Shown here: piece after piece, positions 61,348-64,000 of the stretch
Position numbering within the stretch: the first letter of the stretch is position 1
How the letters are laid out: each line of letters opens with the position of its first letter
Assembly (NCBI RefSeq): GCF_021155765.1
Contig: NC_060108.1
Span: 18,687,025 to 18,751,024, forward strand
Length of the DNA stretch: 64,000 nucleotides
Direction of reading: 5' to 3'
Origin: Diprion similis
Lineage: Eukaryota; Arthropoda; Insecta; Hymenoptera; Diprionidae
The notes under the pieces: model-generated
Databases searched by the model: none
Seen by the model: the letters and a program-made list of their open reading frames with translations, nothing else
What the model was told of the DNA's origin: nothing
Position numbers and translations under genes: made by a program

Positions 61348-64000
61348 TCGATACGTTGCTCGCAGCGCATTCGGACTGCGCTCAATCGATTTCTCTCGCA
61401 AAATTACGTCGGAATAGTGCCTGAAAAACTTTATTGCAGCACTTTTCAGAATCGTCGAAATTTTCGCTAAAAATCCAACGGGGTTAGCCTTACTTTTTCG
61501 TCATTTTTTGAGCCGAAAATTTCTCGGCTTGGAATCGATTTGTATGGGTCGTTCTTGACTAATTGGACCGCCAGGAACCCAAAAAACACAGCAAAAATAG
61601 CGTAGGACCAACAGCAGATAATTCACGACGCAAAGACCAGCAGCAGAAAAATTGGGAAAATACGTCTTTCGTTTTTTGGCTGTAACTTTTGATACGTTGC
61701 TCGCAGCGCATTCGGACTGCGCTCAATCGATTTCTCTCCCAAAATTACGTCGGAATAGTGCCTGAAAAACTTTGTTGCAGCACTTTTCAGAATCGTCGAA
61801 ATTTTCGCAAAAAATCCAAAGGGGTTAGCCTTACTTTTTCGTCATTTTTTGAGCCGAAAATTTCTCGGCTTGGAATCGATTTGTATGGCTCGTTCTTGAC
61901 TAATTGGACCGCCAGGAACCCAAAAAACACAGCAAAAATAGCGTAGGACCAACAGCAGAGAATTCACGACGCAAAGACCAGCAGCAGAAAAATTGGGAAA
62001 ATACGTCTTTCGTTTTTTGGCTGTAACTTTTGATACGTTGCTCGCAGCGCATTCGGACTGCGCTCAATCGATTTCTCTCGCAAAATTACGTCGGAATAGT
62101 GCCTGAAAAACTTTATTGCAGCACTTTTCAGAATCGTCGAAATTTTCGCAAAAAATCCAAAGGGGTTAGCCTTACTTTTTCGTCATTTTTTGAGCCGAAA
62201 ATTTCTCGGCTTGGAATCGATTTGTATGGGTCGTTCTTGACTAATTGGACCGCCAGGAACCCAAAAAACACAGCAAAAATAGCGTAGGACCAACAGCAGA
62301 GAATTCACGACGCAAAGACCAGCAGCAGAAAAATTGGGAAAATACGTCTTTCGTTTTTTGGCTGTAACTTTTGATACGTTGCTCGCAGCGCATTCGGACT
62401 GCGCTCAATCGATTTCTCTCGCAAAATTACGTCGGAATAGTGCCTGAAAAACTTTATTGCAGCACTTTTCAGAATCGTCGAAATTTTCGCAAAAAATCCA
62501 AAGGGGTTAGCCTTACTTTTTCGTCATTTTTTGAGCCGAAAATTTCTCGGCTTGGAATCGATTTGTATGGGTCGTTATCGACTAATTGAACCGCCAGGAA
62601 CCGAAAAAACACAGCAAAAATAGCGTAGGACCAACAGCAGAGAATTCACGACGCAAAGACCAGCAGCAGAAAAATTGGGAAAATACGTCTTTCGTTTTTT
62701 GGCTGTAACTTTTGATACGTTGCTCGCAGCGCATTCGGACTGCGCTCAATCGATTTCTCTCGCAAAATTACGTCGGAATAGTGCCTGAAAAACTGTATTG
62801 CAGCACTTTTCAGAATCGTCGAAATTTTCGCAAAAAATCCAAAGGGGTTAGCCTTACTTTTTCGTCATTTTTTGAGCCGAAAAGTTCTCGGCTTGGAATC
62901 GATTTGTATGGGTTGTTCTTGACTAATTGGACCCCCAGGAACCCAAAAAACACAGCAAAAATAGCGTAGGACCAACAGCGGAGAATTCACGACGCAAAGA
63001 CCAGCAGCAGATAAATTGGGAAAATACGTCTTTCGTTTTTTGGCTGTAACTTTTGATCCGTTGCTCGCAGCGCATTCGGACTGCGCTCAATCGATTTCTC
63101 TCGCTAAATTACGTCGGAATAGTGCCTGAAAAACTTTATTGCAGCACTTTTCAGAATCGTCGAAACTTTCGCAAAAAATCCAAAGGGGTTAGCCTTACTT
63201 TTTCGTCATTTTTTGAGCCGAAAATTTCTCGGCTTGGAATCGATTTGTATGGGTCGTTCTTGACTAATTGGACCGCCAGGAACCCAAAAAACACAGCAAA
63301 AATAGCGTAGGACCAACAGCAGAGAATTCACGACGCAAAGACCAGCAGCAGAAAAATTGGGAAAATACGTCTTTCGTTTTTTGGCTGTAACTTTTGATAC
63401 GTTGCTCGCAGCGCATTCGGACTGCGCTCAATCGATTTCTCTCGCAAAATTACGTCGGAATAGTGCCTGAAAAACTTTATTGCAGCACTTTTCAGAATCG
63501 TCGAAATTTTCGCAAAAAATCCAAAGGGGTTAGCCTTACTTTTTCGTCATTTTTTGAGCCGAAAATTTCTCGGCTTGGAATCGATTTGTATGGCTCGTTC
63601 TTGACTAATTGGACCGCCAGGAACCCAAAAAACACAGCAAAAATAGCGTAGGACCAACAGCAGAGAATTCACGACGCAAAGACCAGCAGCAGAAAAATTG
63701 GGAAAATACGTCTTTCGTTTTTTGGCTGTAACTTTTGATACGTTGCTCGCAGCGCATTCGGACTGCGCTCAATCGATTTCTCTCGCAAAATTACGTCGGA
63801 ATAGTGCCTGAAAAACTTTATTGCAGCACTTTTCAGAATCGTCGAAATTTTCGCAAAAAATCCAAAGGGGTTAGCCTTACTTTTTCGTCATTTTTTGAGC
63901 CGAAAATTTCTCGGCTTGGAATCGATTTGTATGGGTCGTTCTTGACTAATTGGACCGCCAGGAACCCAAAAAACACAGCAAAAATAGCGTAGGACCAACA

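Larger units (their letters stand above)
37804..64000 (+). repeat. 341-bp satellite DNA array, about 77 head-to-tail copies (continues past the window)
   Basis: From 37804 the sequence is one tandem array with a single orientation. Taking the TTGAT(A/C)CGTTGCTCGCAGCG motif as unit start, starts fall at 37819 + 341n, up to 63735 (n = 76), and the window ends inside the next unit. Starts at 38160 and 63735 are exactly 75 periods apart. Units differ by scattered substitutions, usually a few per cent by eye. Most carry one EcoRI site (GAATTC, e.g. 63665-63670) and two ClaI motifs (ATCGAT). Each contains two 19-nt dyads and phased A/T tracts. The recurring frames (85 codons plus, up to 114 minus) start at TTG or GTG, and 341 is not a multiple of 3, so they are not genes. 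The size is about two nucleosome repeats, typical of centromeric or pericentromeric satellites; location is inference. Confidence 0.97.

Noticed and set aside
38160-63992. About 70 repeated frames of 72-127 codons in the array that look like a tandem gene family
   Set aside because: The 85-codon plus frame begins at TTG and the minus frames at GTG. The 341-bp period is not a multiple of 3, and the frames simply follow the repeat consensus. No splice or promoter pattern supports coding.
37804-64000. CRISPR-like array or ribosomal/histone gene cluster
   Set aside because: There are no repeat-spacer units and no RNA or histone genes. The whole 341 bp is repeated, which is satellite organisation in an animal genome.

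Overview
The window looks like insect nuclear DNA. It is AT-rich, its genes are split by GT-AG introns, and it carries AATAAA poly(A) signals. Every recognisable protein is an animal housekeeping or neuronal family. A hymenopteran or similar holometabolous insect is a guess from general appearance only; nothing here fixes the species.

Left part (1-22.7 kb), five genes. (1) The last exon of an unidentified coiled-coil protein (+). (2) An intronless PYROXD1-type flavin oxidoreductase (-, start corrected to ATG 3032). (3) A five-exon mitochondrial ribosomal protein mRpS18B/mS40 (-), only 79 nt upstream of PYROXD1. (4) An eight-exon PNUTS/PPP1R10 gene (+, 5954-16172), the nuclear PP1-targeting subunit, divergent from mRpS18B. 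I joined it into a 1265-residue model with a TFIIS N-terminal domain, a PP1-docking KTLKW motif, RGG repeats and a C-terminal CCCH finger. (5) A seven-exon synaptotagmin (-, 18918-22681, 447 residues), most like Syt12, with degenerate calcium ligands and one GC-AG intron.

Middle part (22.7-37.8 kb). This is mostly non-coding: microsatellites, a fold-back MITE of about 390 bp with TA flanks, a GC-rich patch near 36.1 kb, and weak candidate exons at 32.4-32.7 kb and 36.86 kb. The last is followed by three AATAAA signals and may be the 3' end of a gene I cannot name.

Right part (37.8-64.0 kb). This is an uninterrupted satellite array of a 341-bp unit: about 77 tandem copies, all in one orientation, running off the window end. 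Unit starts fall exactly 341 bp apart over 75 consecutive periods. Diagnostic substitutions reveal nested higher-order repeats of 5, 13 and 17/19 units and one visibly chimeric unit at a duplication junction. Each unit holds two 19-nt dyads (6-bp stem, 7-nt loop) whose centres are 147 bp apart, plus phased A/T tracts. I read it as a young, homogenised, possibly (peri)centromeric satellite. It is the most unusual part of the window. The short reading frames that recur in every unit are by-products of the repeat.
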